This document shows, one piece after another, positions 15,822-23,720 of a DNA stretch of 30,185 nucleotides (positions within the stretch are counted from its first letter, which is position 1; every line of letters starts with the position of its first letter). A program made the position numbers and the translations under genes. Below the pieces are notes generated by a model. The model worked only from the letters and a program-made list of their open reading frames with translations, made no database searches and was not told the DNA's origin. This DNA is from Erythrobacter sp. CCH5-A1 (GTDB lineage Bacteria; Pseudomonadota; Alphaproteobacteria; Sphingomonadales; Sphingomonadaceae), in contig NZ_LSKQ01000230.1 in NCBI RefSeq assembly GCF_001557115.1, positions 1 to 30,185 on the forward strand. The letters run 5' to 3'.

Positions 15822-18800
15822 GTCCGATCCTCATGGCTGGGCAGACTGGCGAGGATGGAATTGCGCCGGGTCTGCCACAGCCCTGCGGCATGAAGCGCGG
15901 CAAAGCGGGCTTCCATCGCCGCAAGCGCACCGGGATTCTCGCGCGCAAGAAACGCGCGAACATCGGCCTGGCCCAACGTCGCATCGTGATAGAGGTCGAA
16001 CAGATGCTGCTGCACGCTATCTGAAAGGTGCGCAAAGGCGCCCATATGATCCAGCGTCGCCGCCAGTTCCGCGCCGCCGCGAAAACCATGGCGCATCATG
16101 CCTGCGATCCAGCCCGGATGCGCGGCACGGGCGCGGACGACGCGGGCGATCTCTTCGGTCAGAGTGCGCGCGGCCGGATTCAACGGGTCGCGATTGTCGA
16201 GGTGATAGAGCGCCGCCGAACCGCCCATCAGCGCCTTGGCAGCGGCAAAGCCCGCCTCATGTGCAGCATAGTCGGCGGCCAGAAGCAGGTCGGTTTCGGG
16301 CAAGTCCTGAAGATGGACAAAGGCGTCTGCACCTTCAACGCGCCGACGCAGGCCGTCTGGATCAGGGACGGCCCCGGTCGCATCGGAGGTCGCGTCAAAC
16401 GCATGGTCCGATGCCGCCAGCCACGCCTCTCCGGCAGCGCGCCGGGCCGCATCGGTATAGAACTCGGCCGCATCGCCGAGACCCAGTCCATAGCGGCCCG
16501 GAGCCGGGCCATAGACACGCGGGGCCGCTGCCTGCCCCGCAAACGGGTTCCAGTCCGCTGGTTCATCCCGCAAACACAGCGCGCGCACCGCCTGGCCAAA
16601 CAGCATGGGCAACGCCGGGAAGGCATCGCGGAACAGGCCTGAAACCCGCAGTGTCACGTCGATGCGGGGGCGGTCCATCAGCGCCAGCGGCAGGATTTCG
16701 ACGCCGGTCACTCTTTCGGATGTCATGTCCCACAGCGGTTTTGCGCCCAGCAGGTGCAGCGCCATGGCGAATTCCTCACCCGCCGTGCGCATCGTGGCCG
16801 ATCCCCACAGATCGACCACCAGCCCGCGCGGATAGTCGCCATGATCCTGCAAATGTCGTCGGATCAGCTCCTCTGCCAGCGTGACACCTTGTGCATGGGC
16901 GGCGCGCGACGGCACCGCGCGCGGATCTATCGCATAGAGGTTCCGCCCGGTCGGCAGCACATCGCTGCGCCCGCGAAAGGGGGAGCCTGAAGGACCGGGC
17001 GGAACCCACCGTCCGTCCAGCGCCGCCAGCAATCCGGCCCGCTCGGCTGCGCCCTGATCGCCCCGCCCGAACACATGCAGCCCGTCACCGAACTGGCTTT
17101 CCTTGACGTCGCAAACGAAGCGATCGATCCGGGTGATCGCCTCGACCAGCGTGGCCGCGCCATCAAGGCCCAGTTCCGCCTCCAGCCCCAGCACGCGCGC
17201 TTCGTCGCGGATGCTGGCTTGCAGGCGGTCGCGGCGGGCCGGGTCCAGCCCGTCAGCATTGGAGAATTCATCCAGCAGCGCCTCGATCCGTGCCAGGCCC
17301 GCGCCGCTTTTAGTTTGCACCAGTGGCGGCGGAACGTGTCCGATAGTAACCGCACCGATCCGGCGTTTGGCCTGCGCAGCTTCTCCGGGATCGTTGACGA
17401 TGAACGGATAGATCACCGGCATCGCGCCGGTCAGCGCCTCGGGCCAGCAAGTACCGGAAAGGGCAACTGACTTGCCCGGCAGCCATTCCAGCGTGCCATG
17501 TGCGCCGATATGGACCAACGCGTCCACACCCCGCGCGCGCAGCCAGAGATAGAAGGCGACATAGCCATGGCGCGGACAGCGGGAGAGGTCGTGATAGTCC
17601 CCATCACGCCCGGCGCGCTCGCCGCGTTCGGGCTGCAACGCCACCAACGCATTGCCGATAGACACCGAAGCAAAACGGAACGCGCCAGCAGTGACAGCCG
17701 GATCGGCGTCCGGTTCGCCCCACGCAGCGTAAAGATCAGTGCGCAACGCCTCCGGCAATGCCCCCAGCGCTTTGCGATATACGGTCAGCGGCCAGTGCAG
17801 ATGCTCGCGTTCAAGCTGCACCGCGAGATCGGTCTGGCCATCCGTGGCATATCCCGCCTCGCGCAGGTCGGACAATATTGCTTCGGCGGAGGCGAGCGCA
17901 TCCAACCCAACGGCATGGGCCATCTGGTATGCCTTGCCGGGATAAGTCGACAGGACCAAGGCCACCCGCCGCTCGGCAACCGGCCTTTGGGCCAGCGATA
18001 TCCATCCGGCCACCCGTGCGGCAGTCGCCTCGATCCGGTCAGGATCGGCGCGATGGATAGTGCGGGCAAAACCAAGCGCTGGGTCGCGCGCGCCCGCTTC
18101 CTTGAAACTGGCGACGCCTGCAAACACCCGCCCGTCGATCTCGGGCAACACGACATGCATGGCAAGGTCTGCCGGAGACAGCCCGCGCGATGCCCCTGCC
18201 CAGCCCGCGTGGCTGGACGTAGCGAGCGCCAGTTGAAACACGGGAACGCCCGCGCCATCAAGCGGGGTGGCGCCGTCCTCGCCCCGCGCGGAAAAAGCGG
18301 TAGCGTTGATGATCGCTGCCGGGCCAAGTCCGCGCACCCAGCGGTCCACCTGTTCGCGCACCTGCGGGGCTTTCAGTGAGGGGACGAAGATCGACAGCGC
18401 ATCAAAACCGTGCTGCTCGAACGCGGTATGCAGGGCGGCAAACGGGTCCAGATCGTGGGCGGTCAGGTAAGAACGATAGAACACGATCATGACCAGCGGC
18501 CTTGCGGGATCGCGCACAAAGGCTTCAGGATCGACCACGCCAAAGCGGGGATGCCAGCCTCCCGCCATCGGCAGCGGATCGCATGTCCGGGCGGGGGCAT
18601 CGATCAGCCCCGCCAGCTGCGACAGCGTGGCAAGCGCCGCCTGCGCCGCCACTGCACCGCCAGCATCGCACCACTGCGCAAGTTCGCGCAATGCAGGCAC
18701 GAGCACGGTCGAAACCGCATCCAGCCGCTCGTCCTCCCAGCCATCGCCGGGCAGCACCGCGAGCACGATCCCGCGCGACCGGGCCAGCGCCTCGACCTGT

Positions 18801-19102
18801 TGCAGCCCATAGCTCCAGTACGGCGTGCCGCCGATCAGCCGGATCAGGATCGCCTTTGCACCCGACAGCGTCCGCTCGACATATGTGTCGACCGACAGGG
18901 GATGTATCAGCGCCGCCAGATTGGCGAGCCGCAGCGAAGGAAATGCAGCATTGCCCGCGCGGGCCTGATGCCAGGCCGCGGCGAATGCGCCCAGATCGCT
19001 GTCCGAAAAGGACAGGACCACCAGATCCGCAGGCTCCTGCCCCAGATCCTGCGGGACGGCGGTTTCCTCCATCCCGTGCGTTTCGCGGAAAATGACGTGC
19101 AT
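15818..19102 (-). CDS. cobN: Cobaltochelatase large subunit CobN
   Basis: The large subunit of the ATP-dependent aerobic cobaltochelatase, which inserts Co2+ into hydrogenobyrinic acid a,c-diamide. The 1094-residue protein belongs to the CobN/Mg-chelatase BchH family; the signature HIGAHGTLEWLPGKS lies near residues 530-545. Further family-like segments include VALVLSTYPGKAYQMAHAVGLDA, SRCPRHGYVAFYLWLRA and VVDLWGSATMRTAGEEFAMALHLLG. The ATG at 19102 follows the cobW stop by 10 nt; an in-frame start at 19168 would lie inside cobW. The ATPase partners CobS and CobT (chelatase) are not in the window and, as in many alphaproteobacteria, must be elsewhere. Confidence 0.95.
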   Translation of the reverse strand: MHVIFRETHGMEETAVPQDLGQEPADLVVLSFSDSDLGAFAAAWHQARAGNAAFPSLRLANLAALIHPLSVDTYVERTLSGAKAILIRLIGGTPYWSYGLQQVEALARSRGIVLAVLPGDGWEDERLDAVSTVLVPALRELAQWCDAGGAVAAQAALATLSQLAGLIDAPARTCDPLPMAGGWHPRFGVVDPEAFVRDPARPLVMIVFYRSYLTAHDLDPFAALHTAFEQHGFDALSIFVPSLKAPQVREQVDRWVRGLGPAAIINATAFSARGEDGATPLDGAGVPVFQLALATSSHAGWAGASRGLSPADLAMHVVLPEIDGRVFAGVASFKEAGARDPALGFARTIHRADPDRIEATAARVAGWISLAQRPVAERRVALVLSTYPGKAYQMAHAVGLDALASAEAILSDLREAGYATDGQTDLAVQLEREHLHWPLTVYRKALGALPEALRTDLYAAWGEPDADPAVTAGAFRFASVSIGNALVALQPERGERAGRDGDYHDLSRCPRHGYVAFYLWLRARGVDALVHIGAHGTLEWLPGKSVALSGTCWPEALTGAMPVIYPFIVNDPGEAAQAKRRIGAVTIGHVPPPLVQTKSGAGLARIEALLDEFSNADGLDPARRDRLQASIRDEARVLGLEAELGLDGAATLVEAITRIDRFVCDVKESQFGDGLHVFGRGDQGAAERAGLLAALDGRWVPPGPSGSPFRGRSDVLPTGRNLYAIDPRAVPSRAAHAQGVTLAEELIRRHLQDHGDYPRGLVVDLWGSATMRTAGEEFAMALHLLGAKPLWDMTSERVTGVEILPLALMDRPRIDVTLRVSGLFRDAFPALPMLFGQAVRALCLRDEPADWNPFAGQAAAPRVYGPAPGRYGLGLGDAAEFYTDAARRAAGEAWLAASDHAFDATSDATGAVPDPDGLRRRVEGADAFVHLQDLPETDLLLAADYAAHEAGFAAAKALMGGSAALYHLDNRDPLNPAARTLTEEIARVVRARAAHPGWIAGMMRHGFRGGAELAATLDHMGAFAHLSDSVQQHLFDLYHDATLGQADVRAFLARENPGALAAMEARFAALHAAGLWQTRRNSILASLPSHEDRT

Positions 19103-19112
19103 CGCCCGCGCC

Positions 19113-20150
19113 TTACGCCAGCAGCACCGCGCGAATGGCGCCTGCATCGACATGATCGTGCTCGGCAATGGCGACCAGAGTGGTGCGGCGCGGCTCGTCA
19201 GGCCGCCACGGACGGTCGTACTGGTGGCGCACCCGCGCGCCTACCGCCTGCACCAGCAGCCGCATCGGCTTGCCCGCCACGGCGGCATAGCCCTTCACGC
19301 GCAGGATGTGGTGATCGCGCGCCAGCGTCTCGATCCGCGCGACAAGGGCCGCCGGATCGGCAATTTCGCCCCATTCGATAACGGTACTGTCGAAGTCGTC
19401 GTGCTCGTGATCATCATCCCCATCGTGGTGCGATGGGCGCGCGGCAATGTCGTCCTCGGCTGCGGCATCAAGCCCCAGAATCACGCGCGGATCGACCACG
19501 CCTTCGGTCAGTTCGATCACCGGCACGGGGCGGCCAACCTCTGCCGCGATGATCGCGCGCGCTGCGGCGACACCTTCCGGGCCCGCCAGATCAACCTTGG
19601 TCAGCAGGATCATGTCGGCGCAGGCAAGCTGATCCTCGAACACTTCGGAAAGCGGCGTTTCGTGATCGATGCTCGGATCGGCGCCGCGCTGGGCGTCAAG
19701 CGCTGCCACATCGGGCGCGAACCGGCCTGCCGCGACCGCTTCGGCATCGGCCAGCGTCAGCACGCCGTCCACGGTGATGCGGCTGCGGATCGCTGGCCAG
19801 TCAAACGCCTTGAGCAGCGGCTTGGGCAGCGCGAGGCCGGATGTCTCGATCAGGATGTGATCCGGGCGCGGATCGAGAGCCAGCAGCTTTTCCACCGTGG
19901 GGATGAAGTCATCCGCCACGGTGCAGCAGATGCAGCCATTGGCCAACTCGACGATGTTTTCGGCCGGGCAATCTGGAATGGCGCAAGATTGCAGAATCTG
20001 GCCATCCACACCCAGCGTACCGAATTCGTTGACCACCACCGCCAGCCTTCGGCCACCGGCATTGCGGATCAGGTGGCTGATAAGCGTGGTTTTTCCCGCG
20101 CCCAGAAAGCCCGTGATGATGGTGACCGGCACCTTGGATAGATCCGGCAT
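19113..20150 (-). CDS. cobW: Cobalamin biosynthesis GTPase CobW (putative cobalt metallochaperone)
   Basis: A COG0523/CobW G3E GTPase of 345 residues, thought to deliver cobalt towards the chelatase. The Walker A GFLGAGKTT is at 14-22 and the family metal motif GCICC at 72-76. An ETSG segment is near 102-105 and the GTPase base-recognition motif TKVD at 184-187. A histidine/aspartate-rich loop at about 241-252 (HHDGDDDHEHDD) looks metal-binding, and a CobW C-terminal domain follows. The ATG at 20150 is chosen because CGGAGAAG precedes it at 5-6 nt and the protein then begins at the canonical N-terminus. An open frame to 20387 would run into the riboswitch. It is the first gene after the riboswitch leader, 10 nt ahead of cobN. 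Confidence 0.94.
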   Translation of the reverse strand: MPDLSKVPVTIITGFLGAGKTTLISHLIRNAGGRRLAVVVNEFGTLGVDGQILQSCAIPDCPAENIVELANGCICCTVADDFIPTVEKLLALDPRPDHILIETSGLALPKPLLKAFDWPAIRSRITVDGVLTLADAEAVAAGRFAPDVAALDAQRGADPSIDHETPLSEVFEDQLACADMILLTKVDLAGPEGVAAARAIIAAEVGRPVPVIELTEGVVDPRVILGLDAAAEDDIAARPSHHDGDDDHEHDDFDSTVIEWGEIADPAALVARIETLARDHHILRVKGYAAVAGKPMRLLVQAVGARVRHQYDRPWRPDEPRRTTLVAIAEHDHVDAGAIRAVLLA

Positions 20151-20344
20151 GGTAACTTCTCCGCGCGCCAGAGCGAGACACGGCGGGGCTTGCCGGACAA
20201 GTCCGGTCGGCGCGCGACAACGGGCGGGCGCAACAAAGCACCCGTTACCACGCAACCCGTGCAGCCCCAGCCACACAGCTTCGTCGCTCAGACGGAGAGT
20301 TACCGTGCCGTGACCATCCCCTGGATCAGGCAAGAGCGACCGGT
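20151..20344 (-). promoter_or_regulatory. Expression platform between riboswitch 1 and cobW
   Basis: A 194-nt leader segment with no gene. Its upstream third (20280-20342) is strongly similar to the segment following the second riboswitch (25983-26043), including CACGGT...CTCCGTCTGAGCGACGAA. Within it, AACTCTCCG at 20301-20293 can pair with the cobW ribosome site CGGAGAAGTT at 20163-20154: nine base pairs with one bulged A. It can alternatively fold locally as ACGG/CCGT. A GGGTGC/GCGCCC hairpin lies further downstream. No oligo-U terminator is visible. This suggests control of translation initiation rather than termination; that is an inference from pairing only. Confidence 0.5.
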
Positions 20345-20547
20345 GCGCCGGCAGGTCTCCTGGCTCGCAGGTCACAGCTTGATGCACGCCTTCCCAGACT
20401 TGGCGCTTGCGCGCTGCCCAGTGGCTGCTCCTGAATTCAGGAGCATGTGCATCGCGCTATCCGCTTACAGTTGCAGGGACAGCCACGGATTTGGGAGCAA
20501 GCTCCCGCACCGCATTCCCGATTAAGCCCCTTGCGGGGCACCGGCGC
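20345..20547 (-). ncRNA. Cobalamin (B12/AdoCbl) riboswitch aptamer upstream of cobW
   Basis: On the minus strand the leader carries the conserved cobalamin-element blocks in order: P1 GCGCCGG, GGGAATGCGGTG, the CTGTCCCTGCAACTGTAAGCGG core, GATGCACAT, the B12 box GCCACTG at 20425-20419, GGGAAGGCGTGCATCAAGCTGTGACC, and the 3' AGCCAGGAGACCTGCC closing P1 with CCGGCGC. Stems GGGAGCTTGCTCCC and GCTCCTGAATTCAGGAGC are well formed. It precedes cobW and so probably represses the whole cob operon when adenosylcobalamin is plentiful. A weak promoter-like TTGGCT...TCTAGA lies just upstream around 20589-20615. Confidence 0.95.
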
Positions 20548-20589
20548 GATCATTGAAGGGCGAGTTACCCCGGTCCTTCGCCGCGCGCT

Positions 20590-21024
20590 CTAGACGAAAA
20601 TGCCAGCCAAGCCAATTGATGATGTTGTGCCTTCGTCCTCTTGGCGCCACCGCCCTATTTCGGCAGGGGTGGCGGCCAGATACTCAATCGCATCGCAAGG
20701 ATAGGTCCAGATCGTGATCTCGGTTGTGCCTCTTTTGATTCTGGCGGTTCCCGATCGGGCCAAGCGGCCATCCTTGGCCCACCGTATCCGCTCGCGGGAT
20801 GTGATACCGAGAATATCCTCGACCTGTCGTTGACTGACAGGCTTGCACGCTATCCGGAAAAGCCGTTTCCGTATGGCATCGACGAGATATTCCGCAGCCT
20901 GCCTGGAATTCGGATCAAAGACACAACTTTTTCTGGATTTAACGAATGTTCCGTTGGAACGTGCCATCAGCATCCGAATCGCGGCATCACGCTCGCCGCG
21001 ATGTACACGAAGTCCGAGCGGCAT
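20590..21024 (-). CDS. Hypothetical protein, possibly DNA-binding
   Basis: A 144-residue protein I do not recognise with confidence. It is basic and has no membrane segment. The second half (VSQRQVEDILGITSRERIRWAKDGRLARSG) looks like a helix-turn-helix or excisionase-type unit: an alternate helix pair followed by KDGRL. The first part resembles a short VSVDLDVRMPLGLRVHRGER motif. The ATG at 21024 is the first good start after the NiCoT gene ends at 21104; a TTG about 50 nt upstream is an alternative. Base composition is visibly lower in GC than the cob genes, hinting at separate origin. It ends about 40 nt before riboswitch 1. It could be a remnant of a larger mobile-element gene. Confidence 0.5.
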   Translation of the reverse strand: MPLGLRVHRGERDAAIRMLMARSNGTFVKSRKSCVFDPNSRQAAEYLVDAIRKRLFRIACKPVSQRQVEDILGITSRERIRWAKDGRLARSGTARIKRGTTEITIWTYPCDAIEYLAATPAEIGRWRQEDEGTTSSIGLAGIFV

Positions 21025-21103
21025 ACGCACGTCGAGATCGACTGAAACGATGCAGGACTTGTCGTCGTGCCTGAGCAAGACGCAACGATCAACACGGGAC
21101 CGG

Positions 21104-22150
21104 TCAGGCACCGACCGAAACCTCGATTTCATCGAAACGCTTCCAGCGGTAGATCGCGAAACTCGCCAGCCAGCAAAATATGAAAAGTCCGATAATGGCG
21201 AAGCCGAGGCCGTTGAAATTTTCGCCCAGCTTAGCGGCGATCCGCCATGGTCCACCCTCAAGGCCCAGCTTGTCACCGATCAGGGCCAGCGTTTCGATTC
21301 CGCCAATGACAATCGCCACAATGGCCGAGATCAGGGTGATGGTGATGTTGTAATAGAGCTTGCGGATCGGCTTCACGAAGGCCCATTCGTAAGCGCCCAG
21401 CATCACCACGCCGTCCACCGTATCGATCAAGGCCATGCCGACGGCGAACAGGGCCGGCAGGACCAGTATTGTCCCGATCGACAGGCCATCAGCAGCCTGA
21501 CTGGCCGACATGCCCAGAATGGCGACTTCGGTTGCGGTATCGAACCCAAGCCCGAACAGAAAACCCAGCGGGGCCATATGCCAGCTCTTGTTCACCAAGC
21601 GGAACACCGGCCTGAATAGTCTGGAAAGCAGACCGCGCCCACCCAATAACAGATCAAGATCGTCCTCGGCATAGCTGCCGCCTGCGCGAACATGCGCAAA
21701 AGTACGCCAGACAGAGCGCAGGATGACCAGATTCATGCCGGCGATCGTGAACAGGAAAAGCGCGGAAATCACGGTCGCTATCACGCCGCCGATTTCCTTG
21801 AACGTGCCGAACTGCGACAACGCGCTGGCCGTCACCGCAATAATGATCGACGCTATGGCAATGATCCCGGAATGCCCGACAGCAAACCAGAAACCCACCG
21901 CAATGGGCCGCTTCCCGTCCTGCATCAGCTTGCGGGTTACATTGTCGATCGCCGCAATATGATCGGCATCGACGGCGTGACGCAAGCCCAGCCCCCAGGC
22001 AAGCAAGGCGGTGCCGAGCATCAACGGCTGTGCATGAAACAGGCTGAATGCCCAGACCCAAACGCCGATGTTTGCGGCTATCAATCCCGCAAACAAGGCG
22101 CCGATCCGTCGGCGCAAGGGCAGGGAAGCCGAAGGGGCAGATGAAATCAT
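21104..22150 (-). CDS. HoxN/NixA family nickel/cobalt permease (NiCoT)
   Basis: A secondary transporter of the inner membrane, 348 residues, for Ni2+ and/or Co2+ uptake. The family signature HAVDADHI is at residues 58-65 in GLRHAVDADHIAAIDN. The second signature FWFAVGHSGI is at about 87-96, and LGFLFGLGFDTATEV matches the third conserved block. About eight hydrophobic segments are evident. The start overlaps the upstream PepSY gene stop as ATGA. Being the third gene of an operon led by a B12 riboswitch, it most likely imports cobalt for the cob operon; metal preference cannot be read from sequence alone. Confidence 0.93.
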   Translation of the reverse strand: MISSAPSASLPLRRRIGALFAGLIAANIGVWVWAFSLFHAQPLMLGTALLAWGLGLRHAVDADHIAAIDNVTRKLMQDGKRPIAVGFWFAVGHSGIIAIASIIIAVTASALSQFGTFKEIGGVIATVISALFLFTIAGMNLVILRSVWRTFAHVRAGGSYAEDDLDLLLGGRGLLSRLFRPVFRLVNKSWHMAPLGFLFGLGFDTATEVAILGMSASQAADGLSIGTILVLPALFAVGMALIDTVDGVVMLGAYEWAFVKPIRKLYYNITITLISAIVAIVIGGIETLALIGDKLGLEGGPWRIAAKLGENFNGLGFAIIGLFIFCWLASFAIYRWKRFDEIEVSVGA

Positions 22151-23718
22151 GACTGGCTCCGTGATCGAAGGAAGGAAGGGCGGCGTGATAGCCGCCGCCG
22201 GATACCTTGCCGGGTACGTTGCAAGTCGCGGCCAAGCTTGCGCATGCCCATCCAGGCTCCGCTGCCGCAGACCAGCGTGACAGCCGCAAGCAAGGGCAGG
22301 ACGAAGATGTACCGCAGAGCGCTGTGGCGCAGGCCGGGCAGATCGAAACTGTGCGGCGCCTTCCACAGCCAGCGCTCGGCGCGTCCCGTGCCATCGACTG
22401 CACGCAGCAACGTGCCGGACGCCGCGTCGATATAAAGGTGCGTGGCTTGCGGGTCAGCCAGCACCGCGCGCCATACCGGCAATCGCACCGGCTCCTTATG
22501 TGCGTAGTAATAGCTGTCGCCCTCGGACAGCAGGGAAAGCGACACGACGCGGGGACCATTCCGCAAGGCTGCAGCGACATCGGCCCTGGTCAGGATCGCC
22601 GGCCTGCCCCAACCATCAATCCTCACCCTGCGTCCATCTGCGGCAATGGCAATAAGCATCGTTTTCCCGCCGAGCGGCGCGCTCTCCACACGGACCGTAC
22701 CGATGGGAAGCCGGTTCAGATTGGCCAGCGCGGCCCGCATATCGGTCCAGCGCATTAGTCCCGCAAGGCGCTGGCGCTCGACTGATCCTGCATCACTGTC
22801 AAACAGCCCCCAGGGACTCATCGAGAACAGGCCGCTCCCGACCCAGGTGAGTGCGAGCAGGCCGAACGCCAGCCCTGCCATATGATGCCACCACCACAGG
22901 CCGCGATAGGGCGAGCCTATGGCGCCATCCTTGCCCCGCCTCAATCGGCTAATGCCGACCCAGATCCCGGTGACGGTCAGGAAGCAGCCGGTCAGCGATG
23001 TCCAGATGACGACCTGACTCCAGGCAGCCGGGTTCTGCCGAAGCACCGTCGGGTAAAGCCAGTGCGGCACCGCGCCCAGCCAACCCCAGAAGCGCTCGAA
23101 ACGGGTCGTTTTCTGGACCACTTCGCCGGTCAGGCCAGCGATATAGGCGCTCGAGCCTGCGGCGTCGGCATAGTCGACCCGATAGAGCGGACGGTTGGCG
23201 CGAAAGGCTTGGACGGTCCATTGATCGACGGAAATCGGCGTTATCGCCGCCACAAGTCCATCGATCCCGAAGTTGCGCCCGAATTCCATGCCGACCTTGG
23301 CGAGGTCCTGGCGGGAAAGAGGTGCCAGCGGGGCGCCGCTTGCGAGGTCGTAGCTCAGCGGCGAGGCGCGCATCTGCCAGATTGCCCGCCCGTCGCCTTT
23401 CTCCGGTACGACCCGCAACACAGCCTTGCCCACAACCATTTCGAGCCGGGCAGATGCCAGCGCGGTATCGGCTGGCAGGGTAATACCCGCCAGTTCGCCA
23501 TCGGCCGGCAAATGAAAGGGGGACAAGGCCCGCAGTTGCCCGGCCGGTAGCAATCGGGGATAGTCGACGAACAGCATCACGAACCCGGTGAGGCACCAAA
23601 GCGTCATCACCGTACCGATGACGATACCCATCCAGCGGTGGAGCAGGAGCAGCGCCCGCAGCGGCCTGCCTTGGCTGCGCGGGCGTGCCACCGCCACCGG
23701 TTTCGTGACGCCATGCAT
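22147..23718 (-). CDS. PepSY-associated TM helix protein, possible haem-containing reductase
   Basis: A 523-residue inner-membrane protein of the PepSY-TM family. TM1 is at about residues 18-47 (LLLLHRWMGIVIGTVMTLWCLTGFVMLF). A long periplasmic part follows, then a TM with WTSLTGCFLTVTGIWVGISRLRRG, then WWWHHMAGLAFGLLALTWVGSGLFSMSPW, and a last TM near the C-terminus (YIFVLPLLAAVTLVCGSGAWMGM). Histidines in HRW, WWHH and the LRHS just before the last helix are placed like haem ligands in siderophore reductases such as FoxB/PiuB-type proteins. The ATG at 23718 is 2 nt after the receptor stop, so translation is probably coupled. Context suggests it acts on whatever the receptor imports. Confidence 0.88.
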   Translation of the reverse strand: MHGVTKPVAVARPRSQGRPLRALLLLHRWMGIVIGTVMTLWCLTGFVMLFVDYPRLLPAGQLRALSPFHLPADGELAGITLPADTALASARLEMVVGKAVLRVVPEKGDGRAIWQMRASPLSYDLASGAPLAPLSRQDLAKVGMEFGRNFGIDGLVAAITPISVDQWTVQAFRANRPLYRVDYADAAGSSAYIAGLTGEVVQKTTRFERFWGWLGAVPHWLYPTVLRQNPAAWSQVVIWTSLTGCFLTVTGIWVGISRLRRGKDGAIGSPYRGLWWWHHMAGLAFGLLALTWVGSGLFSMSPWGLFDSDAGSVERQRLAGLMRWTDMRAALANLNRLPIGTVRVESAPLGGKTMLIAIAADGRRVRIDGWGRPAILTRADVAAALRNGPRVVSLSLLSEGDSYYYAHKEPVRLPVWRAVLADPQATHLYIDAASGTLLRAVDGTGRAERWLWKAPHSFDLPGLRHSALRYIFVLPLLAAVTLVCGSGAWMGMRKLGRDLQRTRQGIRRRLSRRPSFLRSRSQS

Positions 23719-23720
23719 GG

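Noticed and set aside
15154..16884. Long plus-strand open frame (576 codons) opposite cobG/cobN
   Set aside because: A high-GC antisense shadow; arginine/proline/alanine-rich low-complexity translation with no domain, while the minus strand encodes clear CobG and CobN.
20151..20387. Open-frame extension upstream of cobW giving a 424-residue protein
   Set aside because: It runs into the riboswitch aptamer and has no ribosome site; the canonical CobW N-terminus and a good ribosome site are at 20150.
21025..21276. N-terminal extension of the small hypothetical gene to 228 residues
   Set aside because: The extension lies inside the NiCoT gene on the same strand and is serine/arginine-rich shadow sequence.
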